DNA from: Paludibacteraceae bacterium
GTDB taxonomy: Bacteria; Bacteroidota; Bacteroidia; Bacteroidales; Paludibacteraceae
DNA: 36,947 nt
Reading direction: 5' to 3'
NCBI GenBank assembly: GCA_017628395.1
Contig: JAGBZD010000089.1
Location: forward strand, 1-36,947
Below are positions 30,181 through 36,947 of the stretch, piece after piece. Under the pieces are notes generated by a model. It had not been told where the DNA came from, did not search any database, and saw nothing but the letters and a program-made list of their open reading frames with translations. Position numbers and translations under genes: made by a program. Numbering within the stretch: the stretch's first letter is position 1; every line of letters starts with the position of its first letter.

Positions 30181-30846
30181 TTATGCTACAATGCAAAGAA
30201 TAGCGATGGATAGAGCTATATTGATAAGCGTAAATATGAAGACGATGAATAGACAAGCAAATATTAAGTCATGCGTTTCTTCCATTTTTTGGTATGGGCT
30301 ACGATAGTTGGGGTCTTCGAGTTTTGAGGCGATTTTCTTTGCGGTTTCGTTTGATAACTTGGGTAGCTGTAGCCGCTTTGACAATGACAAAAAGCGTTTA
30401 ATGTTATCACTACCGGCATGCGCTACCTCTTTGGTAAGTATAGCAAATTGTTCTTTATCTAATGAGATGTATAGGTCATTTTCCTTTGGAGGAATATACA
30501 AGCGATTATGATCGCGATCTAAATAAGCAGATTTAATAGCTAATAGGTTGACCATTAGTCGTGGTGTGATTTGCTTGAAGGCATAAATATAAATGCCTTC
30601 TCCTGTTTCCTCATCTATGCGTTCTATTTCTGTTTGCCAATCTTTGTAAGAGAATGTCTGTGCTGTTTGTAGCGGTTCCTTTCTGTTGGCGATATAAATG
30701 AGCGCTCCTTTTCCTCCCGTACCTTCGGGGGAAGTAACTGCAAATATTTCGTTTATCGGAAAAGTTTGTTGACTGGTACTTTTTCGTTTATTACTCTCAT
30801 TCTTTTGAGCAATAGGAAGGATGATTTCAGTTAATGGTGTTGCCAT
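30181..30846 (-). CDS. C-terminally membrane-anchored protein of unknown function
   Basis: I do not recognise this 221-residue protein. Start at ATG 30846 is preferred; an upstream TTG at 30870 would lie close to the likely transcription start. The soluble part (1 to about 190) is mixed alpha/beta and charged, without cysteine motifs. A strongly hydrophobic segment, LIFACLFIVFIFTLINIALSI, ends the protein, so it is probably tail-anchored with a cytoplasmic domain. It has a -7-like element just upstream and follows a 34-codon ORF on the same strand. No secretion signal is present. Confidence 0.65.
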   Translation of the reverse strand: MATPLTEIILPIAQKNESNKRKSTSQQTFPINEIFAVTSPEGTGGKGALIYIANRKEPLQTAQTFSYKDWQTEIERIDEETGEGIYIYAFKQITPRLMVNLLAIKSAYLDRDHNRLYIPPKENDLYISLDKEQFAILTKEVAHAGSDNIKRFLSLSKRLQLPKLSNETAKKIASKLEDPNYRSPYQKMEETHDLIFACLFIVFIFTLINIALSIAILCIVA

Positions 30847-30874
30847 AATATAATTAGATGTTAATAGCAAATCA

Positions 30875-30916
30875 AAGACGGTGCAAAGGTAAAAAAAGTA
30901 TTCTTCGCACCGTCTT
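30875..30916. repeat. inverted repeat enclosing a -7 promoter element
   Basis: AAGACGGTGC (30875-30884) and GCACCGTCTT (30907-30916) are perfect 10-bp complements. On the minus strand they enclose TTTTTTTACC and the -7 element TACCTTTG (30891-30884, overlapping the arm by one base). The structure lies 9 nt after the 34-codon ORF, so it could end that transcript while also containing the start of the next. Confidence 0.55.
30884..30891 (-). promoter_or_regulatory. -7 promoter element before the tail-anchored protein gene
   Basis: TACCTTTG on the minus strand, with start site expected near 30877 and a leader of about 31 nt. I see no good -33 box 19-21 bp upstream, where part of the inverted repeat lies. 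TACCTTTGCACCGTC is identical to the same region of the promoter at 31103. Confidence 0.45.
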
Positions 30917-30924
30917 GATGAAGA

Positions 30925-31029
30925 TTAATCTTCGCGCGAGTGCCAATACTCGTCGTTGTTTGGATTACATTGATCAGAATGATTATCGTAATCAGCCTTA
31001 CAATGATCTGCATCTGAATTCCAGCTCAT
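30925..31029 (-). CDS. 34-residue acidic peptide ORF, unknown
   Basis: ATG 31029 opens a 34-codon frame rich in Asp, Asn and His (begins MSWNSDADHCKADYDN, ends HSRED). It has two cysteines (10 and 21), each near histidine or aspartate, no hydrophobic segment and a strongly negative charge. It has its own promoter, a leader of about 65 nt and a hairpin after the stop, so the transcript is credible even though the frame is short. It could be a metal-binding or modified peptide, or the RNA itself could be the product. Confidence 0.4.
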   Translation of the reverse strand: MSWNSDADHCKADYDNHSDQCNPNNDEYWHSRED

Positions 31030-31102
31030 AATAGTAGGAAGTTTAATGATTAGTTCCAAAGTTGCCAACTATTTTCACTCAGTTGAAAATCAATTGACGG
31101 TG

Positions 31103-31134
31103 CAAAGGTAGTAGATAAAAATGACTCCTGCAAT
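31103..31134 (-). promoter_or_regulatory. promoter of the 34-codon ORF
   Basis: On the minus strand, ATTG (31134-31131) and TACCTTTG (31110-31103) are 20 bp apart. The next bases, CACCGTC, match those after the -7 element at 30884-30891. Confidence 0.6.
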
Positions 31135-31250
31135 AGCCGATTCCGTCAATGGAAGAAAAACGCAATTTATAGAAAAAATAGTTGTTTTATGGAAATATTT
31201 TTTCGAGTATTAAGACAACCTTGCTGCGTTATTGGTTTATGTACAAGCAA

Positions 31251-31961
31251 TTATTCATTGCGTTTTTGAATAGCGTCCGACAGGAGGCGGTAAATGGCTT
31301 GCTGCTCCTCGGTGAGCAACGAAAGGTGGTGATTCATCACATTCTCATCGCCACGGCGGGCAGGGCCTGTCTGGGCTTCGCGCGGAGGTAGGGTGTGAAT
31401 CTTGGCTGCCGTCTCATCAATCAATGGCAATAGTGCTGAGAAAGGGATATGCGTATTCTTGAGCAGTTCTGCCGCCATGGTGTACATGAGGTTGGTGAAG
31501 TTATTGGTAAAAACACCCGCTACATGCAAGCGTTCGCGGTCGTGTTGCGATGCCTCATACACACGGCTCGTGATAGTCAACGCCAAGGAATAGACCGCAC
31601 TAATATCGTCAATCCCGCGTGCCTCAAAGAACACTGGCACTGTGGAGAAATCCTCAATCACACGCGCTTTGCTGAATGTTTGGAAAGGATAAAAAACGCC
31701 CGCATGCGGTTTGTCGTCACCAAAAACCGTGATGGGCATCGTACCCGAGGTGTGAAGATGCAAGGATTTACCTACGCCGACTACCTGCGCCACCACATTG
31801 GGCAATGCCTCATCACGGACTGCATAAATATATACATTCGCCGCAGGAAGGTGGTCCAATCCCTCACGACTACTAACCATCTGACACGCTATGCCCTTCT
31901 TGCGAAACGCATAGTCCAAATTAGTGGCTACATTGCCCTGACCGATAATAACGATATTCAT
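31251..31961 (-). CDS. Rossmann-fold oxidoreductase-like protein (DUF2520 type)
   Basis: From ATG 31961 the protein has 236 residues and opens with MNIVIIGQGNVATNLDYAF, a GxGxxA-type dinucleotide-binding start. The longer frame to 32003 adds residues unlike the family. Later features are YPFQTFSKAR, a helical C-terminal domain (HVAGVFTNNFTNLMYTMAAELL) and HTLPPREAQTGPARRGDENVM. This fits the Rossmann-like plus DUF2520 proteins, distantly related to ketopantoate reductase and P5C reductase; the substrate is unknown. It lies 107 nt after the M20 peptidase gene on the same strand, behind A/T-rich imperfect repeats at about 32007-32045. Confidence 0.8.
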   Translation of the reverse strand: MNIVIIGQGNVATNLDYAFRKKGIACQMVSSREGLDHLPAANVYIYAVRDEALPNVVAQVVGVGKSLHLHTSGTMPITVFGDDKPHAGVFYPFQTFSKARVIEDFSTVPVFFEARGIDDISAVYSLALTITSRVYEASQHDRERLHVAGVFTNNFTNLMYTMAAELLKNTHIPFSALLPLIDETAAKIHTLPPREAQTGPARRGDENVMNHHLSLLTEEQQAIYRLLSDAIQKRNE

Positions 31962-32068
31962 TGTGCTGTGTTTATTTCTCCTTGCGCTGCGCGCAGAAAT
32001 CACAACTATCTAAACCATAGACTTTTTAGTTTGGATAGTTTGGATTTCGCGAGCTTGCGAGCAGGAGG

Positions 32069-33463
32069 TTATATTTCTGTAAGTGCCTTATAAAACTCCG
32101 TGACAGCAACGATGCCGTTTTCCCAGACTTCGAGGTCCATGGACTCGTTGGGCGAGTGAATGGCGTTCTTCTCCAAACCAAAGCCCATAAGGATAGTCTT
32201 CACACCTAATATCTGCTCGAAGCTGCTAATAATTGGAATACTTCCGCCGCGTCTTGCTGCCAATGGTCGTTTGCCAAATGCCACCTCAAAACCATGCTCC
32301 GCTGCCTTATACGCAGGAATATCAATAGGGCACACATACCCTTGACCGCCGTGCATTGGAGTCACCTTCACACGCACGCCCGCAGGCGCGATACCTTGTA
32401 TATAATCCACGAAGGCTTGGCTTACCTTCTCGTGGTCTTGGTTGGCTACGAGTCGGCAACTGACTTTGGCATATGCTTTGCTGGGCAAAACGGTCTTGCT
32501 ACCCTCGCCTGTATAGCCACCCCATATGCCGCAGATATCAAACGATGGACGGCAAGAGTTACGCTCCAAGGTAGAATAGCCTTCTTCGCCGAAAGTAGTA
32601 TCCACATCTATCGCCTCGCAGTATGCCTGCTCGGAGAACGGAATCTGCTTAATCATCTCGCGCTCCGCCTCTGGGATAGGCAGCACATCGTCATAGAAAT
32701 GAGGAATGGTGATGCGTCCCTTGTCATCCACCACCTTAGAGAGCATCTCGGTGAGAGCATTGATTGGGTTTTTCACTGCGCCGCCAAAGTGTCCGCTATG
32801 CAAGTCGCGATTAGGACCTGTTACTTCTATCTCCCAATACGCCAAACCGCGCAGACCCGTGGTGATAGAAGGCGTTTCCTTGCCAATCATGGAGGTATCA
32901 CTTACAAGGATAATGTCGCATGCCAACAAGTCGCGGTGCTCTTCCAAGAATGCCTCCAGACTAGGACTGCCAATCTCCTCTTCGCCCTCGAAGATGAACT
33001 TCACACGACAGTTCATCAGTCCATGCTTCACAAGATACTCAAAAGCTTTTACTTGAATCATCGCCTGCCCTTTGTCGTCATCTGCGCCACGGGCATAGAG
33101 TCGGCCATCGCGAATACTGGGTTCCCATGGATTGGATTGCCAGAGTTCCAGAGGTTCTACAGGCATCACATCGTAGTGGGAATAGACGAGGACGGTGGGT
33201 ATATTCTTGCCTTTAACCTCTAACCTTTCACCTTTAACCTCCATAGGCGAGTACTCGGCATACACAAACGGATTGCCTGCGGAGGGCATCACCTCAGCGT
33301 GTTGTGCGCCTGCGGCGAGCAGGAGTTCGCGCCAGCGCTCAGCGCAACGGAGCATATCATCCTTGTGCGCAGGTTGGCAACTGATACTGGGGATACGAAT
33401 AAGACTCGCCCACTCCTCCATGAAGCGGGTGCGGTTTTCATTGATATAAGCACGAATCGACAT
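32069..33463 (-). CDS. M20-family dipeptidase
   Basis: The 464-residue protein is a two-zinc M20 peptidase of the dipeptidase/carnosinase-like group, which cuts dipeptides in the cytoplasm. Metal ligands and catalytic residues are visible in order: YSHYDVMP (His, Asp), ADDDKGQ (bridging Asp), EGEEEIGSPS (catalytic and metal Glu), VSDTSM (Asp) and HSPNES (His). The dimerisation lid domain lies between (about 205-380). Residues near 73-84 (MEVKGERLEVKG) come from a tandem repeat in the DNA at 33209-33244 and make an extra loop before the first metal motif. ATG 33463 is the likely start. No promoter of the usual form was found upstream. Confidence 0.92.
   Translation of the reverse strand: MSIRAYINENRTRFMEEWASLIRIPSISCQPAHKDDMLRCAERWRELLLAAGAQHAEVMPSAGNPFVYAEYSPMEVKGERLEVKGKNIPTVLVYSHYDVMPVEPLELWQSNPWEPSIRDGRLYARGADDDKGQAMIQVKAFEYLVKHGLMNCRVKFIFEGEEEIGSPSLEAFLEEHRDLLACDIILVSDTSMIGKETPSITTGLRGLAYWEIEVTGPNRDLHSGHFGGAVKNPINALTEMLSKVVDDKGRITIPHFYDDVLPIPEAEREMIKQIPFSEQAYCEAIDVDTTFGEEGYSTLERNSCRPSFDICGIWGGYTGEGSKTVLPSKAYAKVSCRLVANQDHEKVSQAFVDYIQGIAPAGVRVKVTPMHGGQGYVCPIDIPAYKAAEHGFEVAFGKRPLAARRGGSIPIISSFEQILGVKTILMGFGLEKNAIHSPNESMDLEVWENGIVAVTEFYKALTEI
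33209..33244. repeat. in-frame AACCTTTAACCTC repeat in the M20 gene
   Basis: CCTTTAACCTCTAACCTTTC followed by ACCTTTAACCTCC gives two near-copies of one unit. It encodes MEVKGERLEVKG on the minus strand, before the first zinc ligand. Similar EVKGERLEVK peptides occur, as I recall, in other Bacteroidetes proteins. Confidence 0.65.
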
Positions 33464-33470
33464 GGTATTT

Positions 33471-33500
33471 ACAATTTGACAATTTACGATTTGACAATTG
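33471..33500. repeat. ACAATTTGACAATTTACGATTT-type repeat before the M20 gene
   Basis: The unit AATTTGACAATTTACGATTT is repeated just upstream of the M20 start codon. It occupies the place where a promoter or ribosome-binding region would be expected. Confidence 0.6.
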
Positions 33501-33532
33501 ATTTACTATTTTTAATATATTGTGTTTTTACC

Positions 33533-33734
33533 AAAAAAAATTGCTGCATTGCCACTTGACTCGAGAAAACTCCCTAAGACAGGATTTGAGGGGTACAAGT
33601 CCTTTGTAATCTAACTGCCTCACCGCTACGACAAATGTCGGTCACCGCGCAGAGTATTAGCACGCCATTGGAAAGAGCACCTTTCTCGGAAAAAATTTAT
33701 GTGTTGAGTTTTCCGGTTCTGGGCAATGCAACAA
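33533..33734 (-). ncRNA. candidate structured RNA of about 200 nt
   Basis: On the minus strand, the 5' end TTGTTGCATTGCC (33734-33722) can pair fully with the 3' end GGCAATGCAGCAA (33553-33541), with one G-U pair; eight T follow at once. Inside, GAAAACTC (33713-33706) pairs with GAGTTTTC (33572-33565). A hairpin, GGACTTG with CAAATCC and one mismatch, lies at about 33583-33603. The G-U pair would be a C-A mismatch on the other strand, which supports minus orientation. A weak promoter (TTTG 33767-33764, TACATATA 33742-33735) precedes it. No conserved SRP, RNase P or tmRNA motif is recognised. Confidence 0.5.
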
Positions 33735-33809
33735 TATATGTAAGATCGCGTTATACTTCTTTACAAATTCTGTGCCAAAAGGCTTACAAGATATATAGTA
33801 GTTATTCAA

Positions 33810-35354
33810 TCAATATTTTCTTATTTGAGTAAGATCGTTTCGGCGTGGCTCTATATATGTATATTGTTCTACGCCATTATCGTATGCCATTTGTGCACGG
33901 TCACTAAACCGCCACGCCAGTGTGGCTACAAGGCGGTGGGTATGGGTGCCGACTTCCATGGGGAGGAGTTGGCACTCAGAGGCATACTGGTGAAGCGTTT
34001 GCCAACGGTATTGGTATGCCAACTGCGCTACAATGGCATCGCCGCGATAGCCGAAACCGACACTGGCATATTGCGTACTCTGCGTGTAGCGATAGTCTAT
34101 GTCGGTGCGAATGGAATAATAATCCAATCCTACTGGTTGTTCTTCTTTTATGAATGAAGACTCATAGACATATCCCGCATTAAGGAACAATCCGCGTATG
34201 ACTTGTGCTTCCGCTCCTATGCGTAGCGTATGGACATCATCCATCTGCATAAAGCCCTCTTTATCCCTCATGGCGTGCGCATAATCGTACTGCAACGCTA
34301 ACAAACCAATATTGCCCAGTTGTCCAGCAACGCTCACACTCGTACGAAGCGGGGAAGACATTTTCATCGTATGGACACCACTGGCAGGCGTCAAGCGTTC
34401 GTAGTCCTCTCCCGCTATAGTGGTGTACATATCACCTTCCGTTTGCATAGAAAGACTCATTACAGTAGGGGTTTGAAAAGAAGCTCCCAAACGCAGTGCG
34501 CGTAACGGACGATAAATAATACCAAATGAACCACTTACACCCACACCCGAAACATGAAACATAGAGCGCAATTCGGCAGAATTAAGACGATTTGTTTCTA
34601 CAAGCGATATGTTTTTAGTATAGCTAATCGTGGGGATATTCAAGGCAACGCCTACATACCACTGATTGCTGATATTTCCCGCCCATGAGAGAGCGTATTG
34701 GTCGGAATTGCCTGATTCAGCCACAGACAAGGAGCCGTCCGTAAAATTAACCGCAGGTTGCCATTGATTATTTTCGATAGGGTCAATAAGATATGCTTCA
34801 TAACCCAAAATACTGAGCCAGCCTATCTCCACATTATCCCAAGGTGTATTTTGCAAGTTTTCTTCAGCAACACCCCCCATATCATTGGTAATATTGCAGA
34901 TAGTTTCCACCATGCCCGTATTCTGCCCATTAACCACCACATCGCGATTGTAGTTAGCAAGACGGTTGATGGAGAACATCAGGTTGTTGTAAATCAGTCC
35001 GCGCTGCTTATTCGCATTGCCCCACGACCATATAGCCGACACTTGTGGTGCGGCGAAGCGAGAGCGGGTGTAGCGTTGTGCGGAATTGTTTAGAGCGGTA
35101 TAGCGTTGTGTAGTATTGTCTATTGTTTCATCAATAGTCAATGTAATCTCGCTTCGGCGATATAGTCCTAATCCCGCAGGGTTGTCCAATGCAGCCGATG
35201 GGTCGCCACCGATAGCTGTCATTGCGCCGCCCATACCCACATAACGCGCCGTACCGATGATTTGGCGTTCGGAGAAGCGCTGTACATCTTGAGCTCTCAG
35301 TGTATAAGAACAAGCTAAGAATACAACTATTAATATGTAGGAAAGGTGTTTCAT
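33810..35354 (-). CDS. outer-membrane barrel protein, OMPP1/FadL-like
   Basis: From ATG 35354 the 514-residue protein has a signal peptide ending LRAQ. The N-terminal GTARYVGMGGAMTAIGGDPSA and NPAGLGLYRRSE motif is characteristic of the FadL/TodX-like barrels of Bacteroidetes. The rest shows alternating barrel strands (RIGAEAQVIRGLFLNAGYVYE, YASVGFGYRGDAIVAQLAYQYRW). It probably forms a channel for hydrophobic compounds; the ligand is unknown. Residues near 73-92 (NTTQRYTALNNSAQRYTRSR) are encoded by a GTGTAG-type repeat at 35065-35120. The longer frame to 35390 lacks a better start. It lies 66 nt after the small exported-protein gene. Confidence 0.82.
   Translation of the reverse strand: MKHLSYILIVVFLACSYTLRAQDVQRFSERQIIGTARYVGMGGAMTAIGGDPSAALDNPAGLGLYRRSEITLTIDETIDNTTQRYTALNNSAQRYTRSRFAAPQVSAIWSWGNANKQRGLIYNNLMFSINRLANYNRDVVVNGQNTGMVETICNITNDMGGVAEENLQNTPWDNVEIGWLSILGYEAYLIDPIENNQWQPAVNFTDGSLSVAESGNSDQYALSWAGNISNQWYVGVALNIPTISYTKNISLVETNRLNSAELRSMFHVSGVGVSGSFGIIYRPLRALRLGASFQTPTVMSLSMQTEGDMYTTIAGEDYERLTPASGVHTMKMSSPLRTSVSVAGQLGNIGLLALQYDYAHAMRDKEGFMQMDDVHTLRIGAEAQVIRGLFLNAGYVYESSFIKEEQPVGLDYYSIRTDIDYRYTQSTQYASVGFGYRGDAIVAQLAYQYRWQTLHQYASECQLLPMEVGTHTHRLVATLAWRFSDRAQMAYDNGVEQYTYIEPRRNDLTQIRKY
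35065..35120. repeat. in-frame GTGTAG-type repeat in the barrel gene
   Basis: Units such as GGTGTAGCGTTGTG and GGTATAGCGTTGTGTAG recur over 55 nt and encode two copies of a QRYT-containing peptide. The unit type is shared with 1691-1748 and 8131-8183. It lies in a likely loop after the N-terminal plug-like region. Confidence 0.65.
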
Positions 35355-35420
35355 TTTATAGAAAGACAACATCAACAACTTGCGCGGCAATCAACTCCCT
35401 GCCGCGCTCAAAGAGATTTT

Positions 35421-35687
35421 TCAATTTTCTACTATGCGCATGACTACGGTATCGGGGTATTGGGTGGTATCTTCCAAGAAGATGAACTCGCGTGCATTGC
35501 GATCATATACGGGCTCGGTGGGCATCATCATCGTATCCGATTGAGCCCAGTAGTAGGAATCATCGGTATATAAGCCTACCCCAGCCCTCCCTGAGGGGAG
35601 GGTGTTAGGCGATGAGGCGAGAGGCGACAAGGCGACAAGGCTCGGAACCAACAGCCCAATGGTTAATATGATTATGCAGCGTTTCAT
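35421..35687 (-). CDS. small exported protein of unknown function
   Basis: This 88-residue protein has a signal peptide (MKRCIIILTIGLLVPSLVAL) and no recognised domain. Residues about 28-40 (NTLPSGRAGVGLY) are encoded by a palindromic insert at 35572-35602, homologous to one in mtaB. The mature part is acidic with several tyrosines (DDSYYWAQSD, FIFLEDTTQYPDTVV) and has no cysteine. It lies between trpS and the barrel gene on one strand, so it may be cotranscribed and act in the envelope. Confidence 0.6.
   Translation of the reverse strand: MKRCIIILTIGLLVPSLVALSPLASSPNTLPSGRAGVGLYTDDSYYWAQSDTMMMPTEPVYDRNAREFIFLEDTTQYPDTVVMRIVEN
35572..35602. repeat. in-frame palindromic insert in the small exported-protein gene
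   Basis: AAGCCTACCCCAGCCCTCCC followed by TGAGGGGAGGG aligns with 7790-7822 in mtaB. Both sit on the same strand relative to their genes and in the same reading frame. Confidence 0.7.
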
Positions 35688-35692
35688 GCGAG

Positions 35693-35739
35693 TAAGGGCG
35701 CTAAGGTCATTAAGGACTTTAAGGTCGTTAATGGTCTTT
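35693..35739. repeat. TAAGG-type micro-repeat between trpS and the small gene
   Basis: CTAAGGTCATTAAGGACTTT is followed by AAGGTCGTTAATGGTC, giving three or four decayed copies of a TTAAGGTC unit in the 75-nt gap after trpS. It is another border repeat with no clear role. Confidence 0.5.
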
Positions 35740-35762
35740 CAGCAAAAGTTGTGCCAAAGCGA

Positions 35763-36749
35763 TTAGTTGCGGAAGCCGATGATCTCGCGTACCTCGCGGA
35801 TAGTCTTCTCGGCGCTGGCAGCCGCAGCTTCAGCACCCTCACGAGCTACCTTCAAGAGATACTCCTCGTTGTTTTGGAAATCGAGGATACGCTCGCGGAT
35901 TGGTGCGCAGAAAGCGTTGATGTCCGCAGCGAGTTGCTTCTTCATATCGCCATAGCGAATAGCCATATTGTTGTATTGGTCGTTGAAGTAATCATAGGTA
36001 TCTGGAGTAGAAACAAGTTGCATCAGTGTGAAGAGGTTCTCAATTGGCTCTGGCTTCACTTGGTTGAGCATAGTAGGTCCTGCATCGGTGACAGCACGCA
36101 TCACTTTCTTCTTGATGGTGGCCTCATCATCGCAGAGGTAGATAGCATTGCCTTCGCTCTTGCCCATCTTGCCGCTGCCGTCCAAGCCAGGCACTTTCAC
36201 TGCTTTGGCGTTGAAGTGGAAAGACTCAGGTTCTTTGAAATACTCTACATCATAGATACGATTGAAGCGGCGAGCAAAGAGGCGCGCCATCTCCATGTTC
36301 TGCTCTTGGTCTTTGCCCACAGGCACTTTGTCTGCCTTGTGCACAAGGATGTCCGCCGCCATGAGGGATGGGTAGGTCAGCAGACCCGCATTCACATTGT
36401 CGGGTTGCTTGCGCGCTTTCTCCTTGAACGATGTCACACGCTCCAACTCGCCCAAATAGGCGTTCATGTTGAGGTAGAGATAAAGTTCCAACACTTGCTT
36501 CACATCGCTCTGCACATAGATAGGTGCTTTTTGAGGGTCGATGCCACATGCCAAGTATTCCGCTAAAATAGTGCGAACGGAAGTGCGTATGTTTTCTGGT
36601 GTAGGGTGCGTAGTGAGCGAATGCCAGTCTGCGATGAAGAACATACAGTTGTACTCCTCTTGCATCTTCACAAAACTCTTTACCGCACCAAAATAATTAC
36701 CAAGGTGCAAATTACCCGTAGGGCGAATGCCACTGATTACTTTTTCCAT
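35763..36749 (-). CDS. trpS: tryptophan--tRNA ligase
   Basis: TrpS charges tRNA-Trp and is a class I synthetase acting as a cytoplasmic dimer. The 328-residue length is standard. The HIGH-type motif is TGNLHLGNY (residues 11-19) and the KMSKS-type motif is GKMGKS, near 195-200. The tryptophan-pocket stretch MAADILVHKADKVPVGKDQEQ and the C-terminal helical anticodon-binding part are normal. ATG 36749 follows a promoter at 36805-36836. It is the first gene of a minus-strand run that includes the small exported protein and the barrel protein. Confidence 0.97.
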   Translation of the reverse strand: MEKVISGIRPTGNLHLGNYFGAVKSFVKMQEEYNCMFFIADWHSLTTHPTPENIRTSVRTILAEYLACGIDPQKAPIYVQSDVKQVLELYLYLNMNAYLGELERVTSFKEKARKQPDNVNAGLLTYPSLMAADILVHKADKVPVGKDQEQNMEMARLFARRFNRIYDVEYFKEPESFHFNAKAVKVPGLDGSGKMGKSEGNAIYLCDDEATIKKKVMRAVTDAGPTMLNQVKPEPIENLFTLMQLVSTPDTYDYFNDQYNNMAIRYGDMKKQLAADINAFCAPIRERILDFQNNEEYLLKVAREGAEAAAASAEKTIREVREIIGFRN

Positions 36750-36750
36750 T

Positions 36751-36810
36751 GTTCAATATGGTTTAATATGGTTCTAAATTGCGCAAAATAGTTTAATATG
36801 GGCGCAAAAT
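36751..36810. repeat. GTTTAATATGG repeat in the trpS leader
   Basis: GTTCAATATGGTTTAATATG is followed by a third copy at 36791-36800, and GCGCAAAAT occurs twice (36781-36789, 36802-36810). The second GCGCAAAAT includes the trpS -7 element, so the repeat lies within the leader and start region. Confidence 0.6.
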
Positions 36811-36836
36811 TACTACTTTTTTTTGAGATATGCAAG
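36805..36836 (-). promoter_or_regulatory. trpS promoter, overlapping the opposing promoter
   Basis: On the minus strand, CTTG (36836-36833) and TAATTTTG (36812-36805) are 20 bp apart. The -33 box lies inside the spacer of the + strand promoter at 36822-36852, the same overlap seen at 16878-16925. Confidence 0.6.
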
Positions 36837-36852
36837 TTTTTTTGTACTTTTG
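36822..36852 (+). promoter_or_regulatory. promoter of the gene starting at 36875
   Basis: TTTG (36822-36825) and TACTTTTG (36845-36852) are 19 bp apart, about 23 nt before the ATG. It overlaps the divergent trpS promoter. Confidence 0.65.
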
Positions 36853-36874
36853 CAGACAAATAGCAAAAATCACT

Positions 36875-36947
36875 ATGACACTGGCAGAATACATCGAACA
36901 ACATTCATCGCCTGAAAGCGATGCTTTACGCAAAATAACCCGCAGTA
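36875..36947 (+). CDS. 5' end of a gene, possibly an O-methyltransferase (partial)
   Basis: Only 24 codons are present before the window ends (MTLAEYIEQHSSPESDALRK). The pattern of a short acidic helix starting with xLxEYIxxH and a following ALRKITRS resembles the start of class I SAM-dependent O-methyltransferases of Bacteroidetes, but this is too little to be sure. A good promoter precedes it. Confidence 0.4.
   Translation, partial: MTLAEYIEQHSSPESDALRKITRS

Noticed and set aside
32294..33223. 309-codon frame on the plus strand inside the M20 gene
   Set aside because: It is antisense to all catalytic motifs of a complete peptidase and has no recognisable domain.
33533..33734. SRP RNA, RNase P RNA or tmRNA
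   Set aside because: None of the conserved core motifs of these RNAs was found on either strand.
35751..36566. 271-codon frame on the plus strand inside trpS
   Set aside because: It is a shadow of the synthetase gene, starting in its downstream gap without a promoter.

Overview
This window looks like a chromosome segment of an anaerobic Bacteroidales-type bacterium (phylum Bacteroidota). The evidence is: promoters of the Bacteroidetes form (TTTG or TTG, about 20 bp, then TAnnTTTG) in front of most transcription units; a MurF-Alr fusion gene; a GH13 enzyme ending in a type A C-terminal sorting domain of the type IX secretion system (T9SS); rubredoxin; and several lipoproteins and outer-membrane barrels. 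No transposase, integrase, phage gene or CRISPR array was seen. I cannot name the genus.

Layout. 1-640 is gene-free, with hairpins and a long purine tract. 643-7145 (+) carries pheS, a murF-alr fusion with a shrunken ligase half, an orphan ABC ATPase, nadC and a peptidase of the aminopeptidase P family, ending at a bidirectional terminator. 7206-8690 (-) is a rubredoxin-mtaB pair. 8864-14104 (+) is a class A penicillin-binding protein, a TPR protein and a degenerate TraB/GumN-like protein. 14101-16836 (-) is a secreted GH13 enzyme. 16947-18038 (+) is mnmA. 18035-23360 (-) is a four-gene operon: TolC-like channel, HlyD-like adaptor, a many-cysteine zinc-ribbon protein resembling TackOD1 proteins, and a membrane GT2 glycosyltransferase. 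23532-25907 (-) is a large lipoprotein, followed by tRNA-Pro. 26499-29190 (+) is yidC plus a barrel protein. 29495-29660 (+) is a 6S-like RNA, followed by a small lipoprotein. 30181-31029 (-) holds a tail-anchored protein of unknown function and a 34-codon ORF with its own promoter. 31251-36749 (-) holds trpS, a small exported protein, a FadL-like barrel, a candidate 200-nt RNA, an M20 peptidase and a DUF2520-like oxidoreductase. A methyltransferase-like gene starts at 36875 and runs off the end.

Most genes are housekeeping: aminoacyl-tRNA synthetases, tRNA modification, NAD synthesis, cell wall and membrane insertion. The best candidate for an undescribed system is the TolC/HlyD/zinc-ribbon/GT2 operon, which reads as a polysaccharide synthesis and export machine with a cytoplasmic metal-binding partner. 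Other strong oddities are the MurF-Alr protein lacking about 190 residues of its ligase half, short repeat families found both between genes and in frame inside conserved enzymes, and a candidate new RNA at 33533-33734.
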